A DNA stretch of 11,541 nucleotides from Marine group II euryarchaeote REDSEA-S43_B8 (GCA_001629235.1 LUSA01000086.1:1-11541), one strand, 5' to 3'; counted from the stretch's first letter, positions 1 to 7,729 are shown. A program made the numbers and translations. Notes: generated by a model not told the origin, from the sequence alone.

Positions 1-843
1 GTTGCAGACTCAGTAGCCGATAGTTACGCCCTTTCAAAGGAAGCAAGAGATGCCCCTCAGCAGACCATACTGTTCTCAAGCGTCAGATTCATGGCAGAGA
101 CTGCAAAAATAGTTAGTCCCGAGAAGACGGTTTTGCATCCATCTCCAGATGCTGGCTGCTCACTGAGTGATAGTATTGAGGCTGGAGACGTAGTCAGATT
201 GAAAGAAGAGAATCCTGGAGTCCCAGTAGTTTGCTACATTAACACCAGTGCTGCTGTTAAGGCCGAGTGCGACGTTTGCGTTACCAGTAGCAATTATCTC
301 AGAATCTGCGAAAGACTACCGGGAGACAAGTTGATTTTCGTACCGGACAAGTACATGGGAAGACATCTTCAGCAGTCACTCCAAGGTCGTAAGGAAGTTA
401 TTCTATACGAAGGAGAATGCGAGGTCCATGCAGAGTTTACTGGCCCCAAGATAAGAAACTGGAAGAGGAGCATGGCTGAGAACGGGATCGATCTTGTGGT
501 TCTGAGTCATCCCGAGTGTGACTCAGAAGTTCTAGATGAAAGTGACTTTGTAGGTAGTAGCGAGTTGTTGATGAACGAGGCTATTCGACTTGCGAGCGTA
601 GGAAAGAAGGATATGATGCTAATCACTGAATGTGGCACCGCAGACAGGGTTCTCGCTGAGACGGAAGACAACCTGAATCTGATGGGTGCCTGCGTAATGT
701 GCAGGCACATGAAGAAGACTCAGTTGGAGGACATACTACAGGCACTGATGGATCCCACTAACGATCAGATTGTGGATATCCCAGAGGATACGATAAGAAG
801 AGCCTCCAGGAGCCTAGATGAGATGTTCAGACTCGCTGAGTAA
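1..843 (+). CDS. nadA: Quinolinate synthase NadA (5' end cut off by the window edge)
   Basis: NadA condenses iminoaspartate with dihydroxyacetone phosphate to give quinolinate in de novo NAD synthesis, using a [4Fe-4S] cluster in the cytosol. The reading frame is open from base 1, so the gene starts outside the window; 280 residues are visible and the family usually has about 300-350. Counting from the first visible residue, FMAETAK lies at 30-36, and the three cluster cysteines fit C53 (AGCSL), C140 (GECEVH) and C234 (in CVMCRHMKK; C231 is the alternative). YINTSAAVKAE, PDKYMGRH and the HPE motif near 170-172 are also family hallmarks. The spacing of the cysteines (87, then 94) is close to that of characterised enzymes. 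An ATG at base 91 encodes the M of FMAETAK and is internal, not the start. The 3' end overlaps the convergent PAP2 gene by 17 bases. The identification is firm. Confidence 0.96.
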   Translation, partial: VADSVADSYALSKEARDAPQQTILFSSVRFMAETAKIVSPEKTVLHPSPDAGCSLSDSIEAGDVVRLKEENPGVPVVCYINTSAAVKAECDVCVTSSNYLRICERLPGDKLIFVPDKYMGRHLQQSLQGRKEVILYEGECEVHAEFTGPKIRNWKRSMAENGIDLVVLSHPECDSEVLDESDFVGSSELLMNEAIRLASVGKKDMMLITECGTADRVLAETEDNLNLMGACVMCRHMKKTQLEDILQALMDPTNDQIVDIPEDTIRRASRSLDEMFRLAE

Positions 844-2920
844 CTATCTTGGCCCCATATGACTGGAGAGTCCATAGGAAAATCAGCGGAATCATAGCGA
901 GTATCGATGCTTGTAGGAGAAGCGAGTTACGGGGCTCTATTGTATCGATGAATGAGTATACCAGCAACTGCTTCTCTCCTTGGTCATTTACTTCTATCCA
1001 GGCTAGTCGGTCCAGCAATATCTGAGGTTGAAACTGATCAACATCATCGTCGAAGGTGTGCTGTCTAGTCTCTGCAGATTCGATGTAGTAGACGTAAACG
1101 TCATTGTTCCTAAGTGAGTCTTGAGATGTAGAGATGATATCATCTCTCGTTACTTGGAGGAATGCAACCTTCCCCTCCCCTATACTGGGAGAGGAGGAGT
1201 CCCACCTAGGATTAGAAATCAAAGTCTGATTGATCGATGATGTGTCAACTATGATTGTCCTATTGAAGGGGCCGACATCTACAGTCGCGACGAGCCAATT
1301 CGAGTCCATTACCAGTTCAACTATGGTGGAGTTCCCAAAATCTAGCAACGCACCAGAGTTCCTGATTGACTCTTCTATTCTTTCTGAGGAACGGGGGTCC
1401 AATAGGATGGTTAGAGTCAGATCAGAGTCTACCGATGTTATGTTTACAGTAGGGCCAGAGGGGGAGTTCTCAGAAAATGCCACTAGTGAACCTGAAGAGG
1501 CGATTACTGAGGAGTTCGATGCCGACTCTAGAATTCTAGTAGATTGATCACTGGTGTCCACTATTCTGAGACTCTCATTGGATAGCATTGCTATGTATCC
1601 AGTATCACTGGAAACGGAGGATATAGAAATGTCAATCAGGGATTCTGCTGAAGGTTCACTGAAAATTGGTTCGAGTGTTCCAGTCCCCGAGTCATGACGA
1701 AAGTAGTCGACTCTGAATTCATCATAAACTACGAAACTGTTCCCTGAAGAGACAACTTGGGGAGTACTTTCCCATGTAATTCCTCCCAACGTTCTATTTG
1801 TTTTTGATATGACGTTGGTAGTCGTAATCGAAATCTCCTGGTCAGAGTCCTCAATCCAAATCAACCACTCTCCCGAACCAGAGGCCGATGTAGGAGATTC
1901 AGCCTCGTCGATGGAAATCTTCTGATGAGTGACGTCCCACAATAGAACTGATCCTGTTAGGAGGATTAGTGCCAGAATGATTGCGCCTGTCTGGTTCTTT
2001 CCTGGTTCTTTAATTGGTTCGAGAGAACTTGTGAGTGAGTTTAGGGTGCTCCTTATCGATCCTCTCGGGTTATCCAGTGTACGAGCTAGTCTCCTGGTGA
2101 AAAGTCTCTCATCGGCCAATCTCCATATTGGCTCATGTGTTCTTGAAGTGATGTTTACAGCGATAATGGCAACTACCATTCCTCCGATTATGTCTACGAA
2201 CCAGTGGATTCCGAGATATATTATCGCCACAGAGGTCAGGGCAATGAAAATGATGAGGAAGGATCGGAACCTATTCCATCTTCCATCCTCATCCCATCTG
2301 TGCATCGTTAGCCAAATCGCAAACGGTAGTCCGATGTGCAGGCTGGGCATCCCATTTGTGAATGGATCAATTCTATTGAACCAATTATGAATTTCAGGTG
2401 TCAAGTCATATGCTATAGTCTCCATGCCTTGGATATAATTTCCTGTAACTTTGACATTCAGGAACAGGTAGAATGGTATTGCAAGGATGTATACCCAGAA
2501 CATGGAAAGAGAAACTCTGTCGGCCATGTGTCTATCATCAAAGTAGATTGGATAAATGAAGGATGAGAAGGTTGCCGTCATGAATCCCATGACGTAGAAG
2601 TGAGTCATTATCACGTCCAAGAAATCGTTCCTGAGTCCCTCTTGAACCCATAGGGAAGCATCACCTTCTATCGCATAAACTAGGAAAGTCATATCCAGCT
2701 GGGTGTTGGCCATCAATATCCTGTCTAGACCGTCAAGTAGATCCTTCCAAAGATAGACCGAAAAGACAACTATCATGTGCGCCCAATATCGTCTGAACAT
2801 ATCGATGAATCCATCCAGGCTGATCCTTGCGAACTGGGGCTTGAACAGAGGCATCATTGCTATGCTGATTAGAATAGCACCTGTCACCCAGGTGATGTAG
2901 ATGCCTGTTTCAGCAACCAT
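827..2920 (-). CDS. PAP2-superfamily membrane phosphatase/lipid transferase fused to an extracellular beta-propeller
   Basis: The first 265 residues form a polytopic membrane domain with hydrophobic segments near 5-25, 48-60, 101-125, 138-158, 192-208, 221-238 and 241-257. It carries two PAP2 motifs: PSLH at 192-195 and GIHWFVD at 237-243, with H239 and D243 in H-x3-D spacing. The first PAP2 motif (K-x6-RP) is not recognisable. This pattern resembles the Aur1/inositol-phosphotransferase branch, so the enzyme may hydrolyse or transfer a phosphorylated lipid headgroup; the substrate is unknown. Another helix (312-330) leads into residues 335-660, where about seven recurring beta-strand patterns suggest a TolB/WD40-like propeller. 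Seven of the protein's eight N-glycosylation sequons (N375, 448, 469, 493, 530, 553, 564) lie there, which fits an outside location. A last helix (666-686) anchors the C-terminus. The gene lies 53 bases downstream of mrp on the same strand and shows no ribosome binding site. The PAP2 call is good; the propeller is inference. Confidence 0.82.
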   Translation of the reverse strand: MVAETGIYITWVTGAILISIAMMPLFKPQFARISLDGFIDMFRRYWAHMIVVFSVYLWKDLLDGLDRILMANTQLDMTFLVYAIEGDASLWVQEGLRNDFLDVIMTHFYVMGFMTATFSSFIYPIYFDDRHMADRVSLSMFWVYILAIPFYLFLNVKVTGNYIQGMETIAYDLTPEIHNWFNRIDPFTNGMPSLHIGLPFAIWLTMHRWDEDGRWNRFRSFLIIFIALTSVAIIYLGIHWFVDIIGGMVVAIIAVNITSRTHEPIWRLADERLFTRRLARTLDNPRGSIRSTLNSLTSSLEPIKEPGKNQTGAIILALILLTGSVLLWDVTHQKISIDEAESPTSASGSGEWLIWIEDSDQEISITTTNVISKTNRTLGGITWESTPQVVSSGNSFVVYDEFRVDYFRHDSGTGTLEPIFSEPSAESLIDISISSVSSDTGYIAMLSNESLRIVDTSDQSTRILESASNSSVIASSGSLVAFSENSPSGPTVNITSVDSDLTLTILLDPRSSERIEESIRNSGALLDFGNSTIVELVMDSNWLVATVDVGPFNRTIIVDTSSINQTLISNPRWDSSSPSIGEGKVAFLQVTRDDIISTSQDSLRNNDVYVYYIESAETRQHTFDDDVDQFQPQILLDRLAWIEVNDQGEKQLLVYSFIDTIEPRNSLLLQASILAMIPLIFLWTLQSYGAKIVTQRV

Positions 2921-2973
2921 TACGGGCTCTTGGGACTGTGACTACGTCATCAATTCGACGCAAGGATTAGACC

Positions 2974-3993
2974 TTAGATAATCCTTAGAGAACGTTGTGA
3001 CCCCTTCTCGAGTTGCTCAACGATTCCTTCCACTATCGATTTGAATGCCTTGGCTGTTTCTCCCTCCGGCTCTGCGATGATTCGATGCACTCCATCATCT
3101 CCTCCTCTAACTATTCCGGGATCGAAAGGGAGGGAACCTAGGAAAGGAACCTCCAATTCTCTGGATGATTCTTCTCCTCCACCTGACTTGAAGACATCCA
3201 GAGTGACTTCCCACCTTCCGTCATTATCTGATTTGCACTCAATTGGCACCCCTCCAGGGCCCATTATTGAAATCTTAGAGTTAGGTTCGGATTCCCCTCT
3301 GATAGTATAGCCGCTCATATTCTCTACAACTCCTAGGACCGGAACTGAGATTGTTTTGGCGAAGTTGATCGACTTCCTACTATCTAGGAGGGCGACTTCT
3401 TGAGGAGTAGTCACGATAACTACGCCATCTATCCCCGGGAGGCTCTGGCTAACTGTCAATGGTTCATCACCAGTTCCAGGTGGGAAGTCGATAATCAGAG
3501 CGTCTAGTTCCCCCCATGCTACGTCACCAATGAACTGCTGAATCGCTCCCAACTTTATCGGCCCGCGCCAGATTACCGGCTTGTCTGGATCCTCAAGTAG
3601 GAAGGCCATTGAAATCACCTTGACTCCAGCCGGCCCTTCGGCCGGATGAATCTGGCCCTCTTCGACGTTCAGGTCTGCATTTTCGAGACCTAGCATCTTA
3701 GGTACGTTGGGGCCTGTAATATCAATATCCATCAATCCGACCTTCTTTCCCTCGCGTGCTAGAGAAAGGGCAAGTCCAGTGGCAACTGTTGATTTTCCAA
3801 CCCCTCCTTTGCCCGAGAGCACCATGATTTTGTGTTTTATCTGCTCGTCCATCTTGCCGATTCTCATCTTCCTCTGCATCTGCTGGTAAGCCTGTTCCAT
3901 CTGGGCTCTCTGCTCGTTTGAGGCCTCTGAATTGCCTGTTTCCGCAGAAGATCCGGCAGGATGATGAGACACAGGAGAGTCAGCCATGGTCAT
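2974..3993 (-). CDS. mrp: Mrp/NBP35-family P-loop ATPase lacking the CxxC motif
   Basis: Mrp/ApbC/NBP35 proteins are cytosolic ATPases that bind and deliver Fe-S clusters. Residues 1-50 are a Ser/Gln-rich tail. The deviant Walker A GKGGVGKS is at 61-68, followed by DIDITGPNVPKMLG (89-102), WRGP (142-145), the switch motif DFPPGTGDEP (169-178), TTPQEVAL (195-202) and VVENMSG (222-228). Family members normally have a CPxC/CxxC Fe-S motif right after ENMSG. Here residues 229-267 are instead a segment resembling half of a bacterial Ig-like domain, and the family sequence then resumes at FKSGGGEESS and VPFLGSLPFDP. The whole protein has a single cysteine, C253, so the usual cluster site cannot form. 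Length (339) is normal. Two starts are possible, ATG at 3993 or two codons later at 3987; the second sits 32 bases from an AT-rich box. The family is certain; the Fe-S carrier role is doubtful for this copy. Confidence 0.93.
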   Translation of the reverse strand: MTMADSPVSHHPAGSSAETGNSEASNEQRAQMEQAYQQMQRKMRIGKMDEQIKHKIMVLSGKGGVGKSTVATGLALSLAREGKKVGLMDIDITGPNVPKMLGLENADLNVEEGQIHPAEGPAGVKVISMAFLLEDPDKPVIWRGPIKLGAIQQFIGDVAWGELDALIIDFPPGTGDEPLTVSQSLPGIDGVVIVTTPQEVALLDSRKSINFAKTISVPVLGVVENMSGYTIRGESEPNSKISIMGPGGVPIECKSDNDGRWEVTLDVFKSGGGEESSRELEVPFLGSLPFDPGIVRGGDDGVHRIIAEPEGETAKAFKSIVEGIVEQLEKGSQRSLRII

Positions 3994-4009
3994 CCGTTCG
4001 AAGGGATAT

Positions 4010-4019
4010 TATTGAAACC
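4010..4019 (-). promoter_or_regulatory. Possible TATA-type promoter box for mrp
   Basis: On the minus strand this reads GGTTTCAATA. It begins 26 bases from the first possible mrp start (3993) and 32 from the second (3987). It resembles the GGTTA-type boxes in front of three plus-strand genes here. It is weak evidence in favour of the 3987 start. Confidence 0.3.
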
Positions 4020-4059
4020 TATTCTGAAGAGATTTAGACTATACCCTGTATTGTGAATC

Positions 4060-4069
4060 GGTTAATTAG
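4060..4069 (+). promoter_or_regulatory. TATA-type promoter box for the arsC-like gene
   Basis: GGTTAATTAG begins 31 bases before the GTG start at 4091. That is the spacing expected if transcription begins at or next to the start codon (leaderless mRNA). No Shine-Dalgarno sequence lies between. The same motif and spacing recur before the ureohydrolase gene (8198) and pepA (10659). Confidence 0.5.
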
Positions 4070-4090
4070 TCACTACCGCATGCTGTATAC

Positions 4091-4474
4091 GTGCGACTAC
4101 TGTTCGTTTGCGTTGGAAATACATGTAGAAGTCAGATGGCTGAGGCTATTGCTAGAGATTTGGGGCATAGCGCATCTTCTGCTGGAACTCATCCTCCAAA
4201 AGACAGAGGGGTGGCGCCAAATGCCTTGATAGTGCTTGAGGAAATTTCCATCGACACCGGGGGCCTTCATCCTAAATCTGTAGATTTTGTCGATCCAGAA
4301 AACTTTGACAAAATAATCAGCATGGGGTGTGGCGTTAGTTGTCCGGCCCTGCCAATTGACGAGGACTGGGGGTTGGAAGACCCGTTTGGTAGAGAGATTG
4401 AAGCCTATAGAATAACGAGAGATGAAATTAGAGCGAGAGTGAATGCAATTATTGACAGGGGTACCGACGCTTAG
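4091..4474 (+). CDS. arsC: Thioredoxin-type arsenate reductase / low-molecular-weight tyrosine phosphatase-like protein
   Basis: This 127-residue protein has the low-molecular-weight phosphatase fold. The P-loop CVGNTCRS (C7 to R13, C-x5-R) is the catalytic loop, and D97 in the LEDP segment fits the general-acid Asp. MGCGVSCP (77-85; C80 and C84) and the tail W-x-LEDP-x-G-x4-EAYRITRDEIRARV match the thioredoxin-coupled ArsC branch, in which extra cysteines relay electrons while arsenate is reduced to arsenite in the cytosol. A plain phosphatase acting on phosphotyrosine or a small molecule is the alternative. The start is GTG at 4091: an in-frame TAG lies at 4067-4069 and no ATG lies between. 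No arsenite pump, arsR regulator or thioredoxin gene is adjacent, so an arsenic role is not supported by context. tRNA-Gly begins 28 bases after the stop. Confidence 0.85.
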   Translation: MRLLFVCVGNTCRSQMAEAIARDLGHSASSAGTHPPKDRGVAPNALIVLEEISIDTGGLHPKSVDFVDPENFDKIISMGCGVSCPALPIDEDWGLEDPFGREIEAYRITRDEIRARVNAIIDRGTDA

Positions 4475-4479
4475 AAAAG
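4472..4479 (+). promoter_or_regulatory. Possible promoter box for tRNA-Gly, overlapping the arsC-like stop codon
   Basis: TTAGAAAA begins 31 bases before the tRNA 5' end, the spacing of an archaeal TATA box. Its first bases include the TAG stop of the upstream gene. The tRNA could equally be processed from an arsC-tRNA read-through transcript. Confidence 0.35.
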
Positions 4480-4502
4480 CCGGTCGGTCCTGCAAAGCCT
4501 GC

Positions 4503-4577
4503 GCGAGTGTAGTGTAGCGGTTATCACCCCACGTTGCCAACGTGGGAACCCGGGTTCAAATCCCGGCACTCGCACCA
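4503..4577 (+). tRNA. tRNA-Gly (anticodon GCC)
   Basis: The cloverleaf folds completely. A 7-bp acceptor stem pairs 4503-4509 with 4567-4573. The D-arm contains AGCGGTTA. The 5-bp anticodon stem CCACG/CGTGG closes the loop TTGCCAA, with anticodon GCC at 4536-4538. The 5-bp T stem CCGGG/CCCGG carries the loop TTCAAAT. The discriminator is A4574, and CCA is encoded at 4575-4577. There is no intron. The gene reads glycine codons GGC and GGU. It is wedged between the arsC-like gene (28 bases upstream) and the stop codon of the convergent surface-protein gene (2 bases downstream). Confidence 0.97.
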
Positions 4578-4579
4578 TT

Positions 4580-7500
4580 CTATTCCAGTTCTGAATTCCT
4601 TAGGATGTTGATGAATGCCCCGGCCCCTACAGCAAGCAATGTCACAAGTGAAATCAGAATTATTGTAGTGGAGTTAGAAGAGATCCAAGAAGACCCCGAT
4701 TTTACGGAGTCTGACTTGGTAATGGAAACAATGTGCTGTTGGTCTTGATCCGCGGTCGTGGAAAGGAAGATGTCAGTCGCTCGGATGTTCAATGTCATCT
4801 CCCCTTCGCTGAGAGAAGACCTAGCCGAGAATTCCAATGAGAATACCCCGTCATTAGCTACCCTATCGGGACCAATCCCGTTATCTGACATCAACTGCCA
4901 TACCTCTGACTGACCAATGGGCGCGAGTCTTCCTATCTTTGCCTGGACGGAGGAGACTCCATCGAAGTCCTGAATGGTGGCCTCCAGGGTGTAATTCAAC
5001 TCCCCTCCTGAATTAAGTGACGTGACTTGATCGACTGGATTCCCATCCCTTAGAATCGTAAGATTAGTGATGGAGGGGGGTTGATTTCCGATGAGGACCT
5101 TCTCTGCTTGCCTCCCTATCTCACTAGAGAGGATTCCACCAATCAAAGTGGTAGTAGTTGAACCTCCCTCCTGATCCTCCAGATGGATGGGGATATTCTG
5201 CCTCCCAGGAGACATGCTTGGAGGGATTTGGAAGGAACCCGACCAAGTCGTTATTTCCGTGGATCTTGAATCCCCATTATGCTGCCATTCCCAGACAGAG
5301 CCGATAGGCTCGGGCGATAATTCGACCATTGAACCGCCCATGGACTGTAGGTTAACTGAAACAGACTTGATTCCGTGGCCATCATAGGCACCTAGTTGAA
5401 CTTGAATCTCATCACCTCTGAAAGCGCTGTCAGGAGAGAAGTCAAGATGAATGAGGCGAGGTGGTGCATTGGAAATCTGAATACTGACATCCTGTTGATT
5501 TGTAACCCAATAATCCTCCATGATTACAGATATTGGGAGATCACCGCTTTGGAGGCCGTTATGGGCGATTTTCGCCGTCCAGACATCATCGTGAATGACA
5601 AGATCGCCCGAAATCCCCGAGTCTGAGAGTTCGATAAGCCCCAAACCGATAGAAGAAAGATCCACTATCACTGATTTCGTGTCTGTATCTATGTCATCGA
5701 TAGAGATCTCCAGGTGAGCAATGCCCCCCTCTGAAGATAGGACAGACTCCCGGAACCTTACCGAGGACTCCGGGTTGCTTGAGAGCATGGGAGGGGTGTT
5801 CTCATCGAATGTAACGATCGAAGGGGAAAGAATCCTATCCACTCTCTGCTCTTCGATAAGGGAAATCTCGGAGTTGTCACCTATGTCCAATGTTACTACT
5901 CGACTGACTTCGTTCAGCAATCCAGAAAGGGGTCCCTCGTTGATGATGCTCCCATTCGCCGAGCTGATGCCTCCGAAGATACCATTCCACTCAGCTACTG
6001 AAATCTCATGACCATCTATGTATGCGACTTTGCTGCTTGTTACGGATACTTCCAGTGTCATTTCCTTATTGCCTATGAGTTGGAAACTATCTCCTATTGC
6101 CAATATCTGAGGGCATACTCCGGTCTCTCTAGAGATATGATTAGAGAAGATGGCGTTCGCTTCGGGAGAATCTGGATTCTGGATGATAGGGGAGTTCTCG
6201 GGGAACTCGTCCTCTGTAGATCCGTTGTCCTCGACAAATGTATAACGAATCGTTCGATTCGTCCAGTCCTCTTGAGGGACTACATACTCGTAGGTCAGGT
6301 TGTGCTCCGCTCCCCACTCCTGATCTATTGGACCGAAAGGCGTAGCAGAGACGTTGAACCAAAATTCATTCTGGATTTTGTCAGCCTCGAAAAGGGTACC
6401 AGTCGCATTTCCGTAGACATCAGAATCTACAATCCTCCGCACTAGACCAAAGGACCCCTCAGCATCACCATCGTAGGTACCATCAACAATTATTGTGTCA
6501 GCAACGGTCTCTCCGCCTTCTGACTGCATGTGAATGATTGGGATGGTGCCATTTACCTCGATGTATGGGGCCTCATCTGAGGCAATGAAGTCGAACTGCC
6601 CGCTTCCGAAAATCCTAGAGTACTGGTCAGTCCTGATTCCCTCTTCCCATTTCTCCCTGAGTATTAGCTCCTCCAATTCAAATGAGAAGAACTCGCCTGC
6701 AGCAGATATTCTGGCAGATGCATTGGCTTCAATCTGGATATCCTGGAGTCTCCGAAAGCCATCCTCATCCCAAGTCTCGAAGTAAAGCAAGAATACCTCG
6801 CCAAAGACCCCTCCGGAGCTCTCGTTATCTCCGCCATCAATGGAAATCCATCCATCTCCCTCGAACATCATCCTCTCAGTGATCTTGCCATCTTTGAATG
6901 ACCTTAGAACATAAGCATCCTTGATTTCCGCGTTAACTATCGCTCCCTCATCGCCTTCATCGATTGAAATCGCGATCTGTCCAGAACCAGCCATCTCGAA
7001 GTCTTGGCTGATTAGTTCGGTTCCATGATAAGTCTCATTTAGCCAGATTCTGTCCAATCCAAGATCTATTGCTGCTCCCTGTGATCCGTTCGCCATATCT
7101 AGGACTAGAGTACCATTTCCTAGTTCATTGGACTCTAAGACGTCCCCAGTTCTCTTTTGCCAACCTCTGCCTTCGAAAGTGACTCCCTGACTATCTCCCT
7201 CCATTCCTGAAAGTGACCAATTGGTTTCTCTTGTGACCTCATGATCTGAGATTGGTTGGTTCCAGTTTGTAATATTCAGCGAGCGACTACATGAGGCAAC
7301 CGGAGATTGAACAGATATCCAGACATAGTCTCCAAACTGAGGCTGTTCTTCCAGAATTATTTCTATCTCCCCTCCAGCCACGAATATCGAGGTGTTTTGT
7401 CCTGACGATTGAAACGAGCCTCTGGTATGCTCGACGCTAGTGTTCACTTCTTCATGTGATATGGAGTCGGAGATTGGTGGCTCGAAAACTACCCGATACC

Positions 7501-7672
7501 TGTGAACAAGAGAAACCTCTGACCCTCCATCTTCTGAGAAGTCCCATTGCTGATCCCAATCTGCAAGGATTTCACAACTGTTGATTTGCCCTTCCTCTGC
7601 CCAAGCTAGTGAAGAGGGTACACAAACCGCTAGCATCGAAAGCACTACGGCTATCGAGAAGGCTCTGGTCAT
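4580..7672 (-). CDS. Large secreted, membrane-anchored surface protein with C-terminal Ig-like domains
   Basis: The protein has 1030 residues. A signal peptide (about 1-25, ending SLAWA) is followed by roughly 500 beta-rich residues that I do not recognise, with recurring short G-x-G-hydrophobic strands (for example near 170, 229, 271 and 356). Three Ig-like units follow at about 625-736, 737-862 and 863-985. Units 1 and 3 carry an S-D-(N/S)-G-I ... D-G/D-V-(F/W) pattern like that of choice-of-anchor X type domains. A hydrophobic helix at 1002-1023 and a short charged tail form the anchor. About 19 N-glycosylation sequons fit an outside location. An ATG 33 bases further upstream (7705) is open, but GGAGG at 7678-7682, five bases from ATG 7672, fixes the start there and puts the signal peptide at the N-terminus. 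No catalytic motif is visible. It could be an adhesin, a cell-envelope component or a binding protein; its function is unknown. Confidence 0.85.
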   Translation of the reverse strand: MTRAFSIAVVLSMLAVCVPSSLAWAEEGQINSCEILADWDQQWDFSEDGGSEVSLVHRYRVVFEPPISDSISHEEVNTSVEHTRGSFQSSGQNTSIFVAGGEIEIILEEQPQFGDYVWISVQSPVASCSRSLNITNWNQPISDHEVTRETNWSLSGMEGDSQGVTFEGRGWQKRTGDVLESNELGNGTLVLDMANGSQGAAIDLGLDRIWLNETYHGTELISQDFEMAGSGQIAISIDEGDEGAIVNAEIKDAYVLRSFKDGKITERMMFEGDGWISIDGGDNESSGGVFGEVFLLYFETWDEDGFRRLQDIQIEANASARISAAGEFFSFELEELILREKWEEGIRTDQYSRIFGSGQFDFIASDEAPYIEVNGTIPIIHMQSEGGETVADTIIVDGTYDGDAEGSFGLVRRIVDSDVYGNATGTLFEADKIQNEFWFNVSATPFGPIDQEWGAEHNLTYEYVVPQEDWTNRTIRYTFVEDNGSTEDEFPENSPIIQNPDSPEANAIFSNHISRETGVCPQILAIGDSFQLIGNKEMTLEVSVTSSKVAYIDGHEISVAEWNGIFGGISSANGSIINEGPLSGLLNEVSRVVTLDIGDNSEISLIEEQRVDRILSPSIVTFDENTPPMLSSNPESSVRFRESVLSSEGGIAHLEISIDDIDTDTKSVIVDLSSIGLGLIELSDSGISGDLVIHDDVWTAKIAHNGLQSGDLPISVIMEDYWVTNQQDVSIQISNAPPRLIHLDFSPDSAFRGDEIQVQLGAYDGHGIKSVSVNLQSMGGSMVELSPEPIGSVWEWQHNGDSRSTEITTWSGSFQIPPSMSPGRQNIPIHLEDQEGGSTTTTLIGGILSSEIGRQAEKVLIGNQPPSITNLTILRDGNPVDQVTSLNSGGELNYTLEATIQDFDGVSSVQAKIGRLAPIGQSEVWQLMSDNGIGPDRVANDGVFSLEFSARSSLSEGEMTLNIRATDIFLSTTADQDQQHIVSITKSDSVKSGSSWISSNSTTIILISLVTLLAVGAGAFINILRNSELE

Positions 7673-7677
7673 GTTAT

Positions 7678-7693
7678 CCTCCGCACACTGCGG
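7678..7693 (-). promoter_or_regulatory. Strong Shine-Dalgarno partly inside a small hairpin
   Basis: On the minus strand GGAGG (7682 to 7678) stands 5 bases before ATG 7672 and decides that start. It is the clearest ribosome binding site in the window. Just upstream, CCGCA-GTG-TGCGG (7693 to 7681) can form a 5-bp hairpin whose last GG is also the first GG of the Shine-Dalgarno sequence, so folding could partly hide it. Confidence 0.6.
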
Positions 7694-7729
7694 CATTTCA
7701 AACAATTCCCGGCATGACTGCTGGAACCA

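Noticed and set aside
1929..2390. 153-codon plus-strand frame inside the PAP2 gene
   Set aside because: Antisense to the transmembrane region with the PSLH and H-x3-D motifs; a shadow frame.
3630..3645. 6-bp inverted repeat CCGGCC/GGCCGG in mrp
   Set aside because: Inside a conserved coding region for Ala-Glu-Gly-Pro-Ala-Gly; a by-product of GC-rich codons.
4097..4540. 147-codon open frame antisense to the arsC-like gene and tRNA
   Set aside because: It covers most of a clearly recognised gene and a tRNA, and its protein has no recognisable features; a shadow frame.
6008..6445. 145-codon plus-strand frame inside the surface-protein gene
   Set aside because: Antisense to a long coherent secreted protein; no motif, no start signals.
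7673..7705. Upstream ATG (7705) for the surface protein
   Set aside because: It adds 11 polar residues before the signal peptide and ignores the GGAGG placed 5 bases before ATG 7672.
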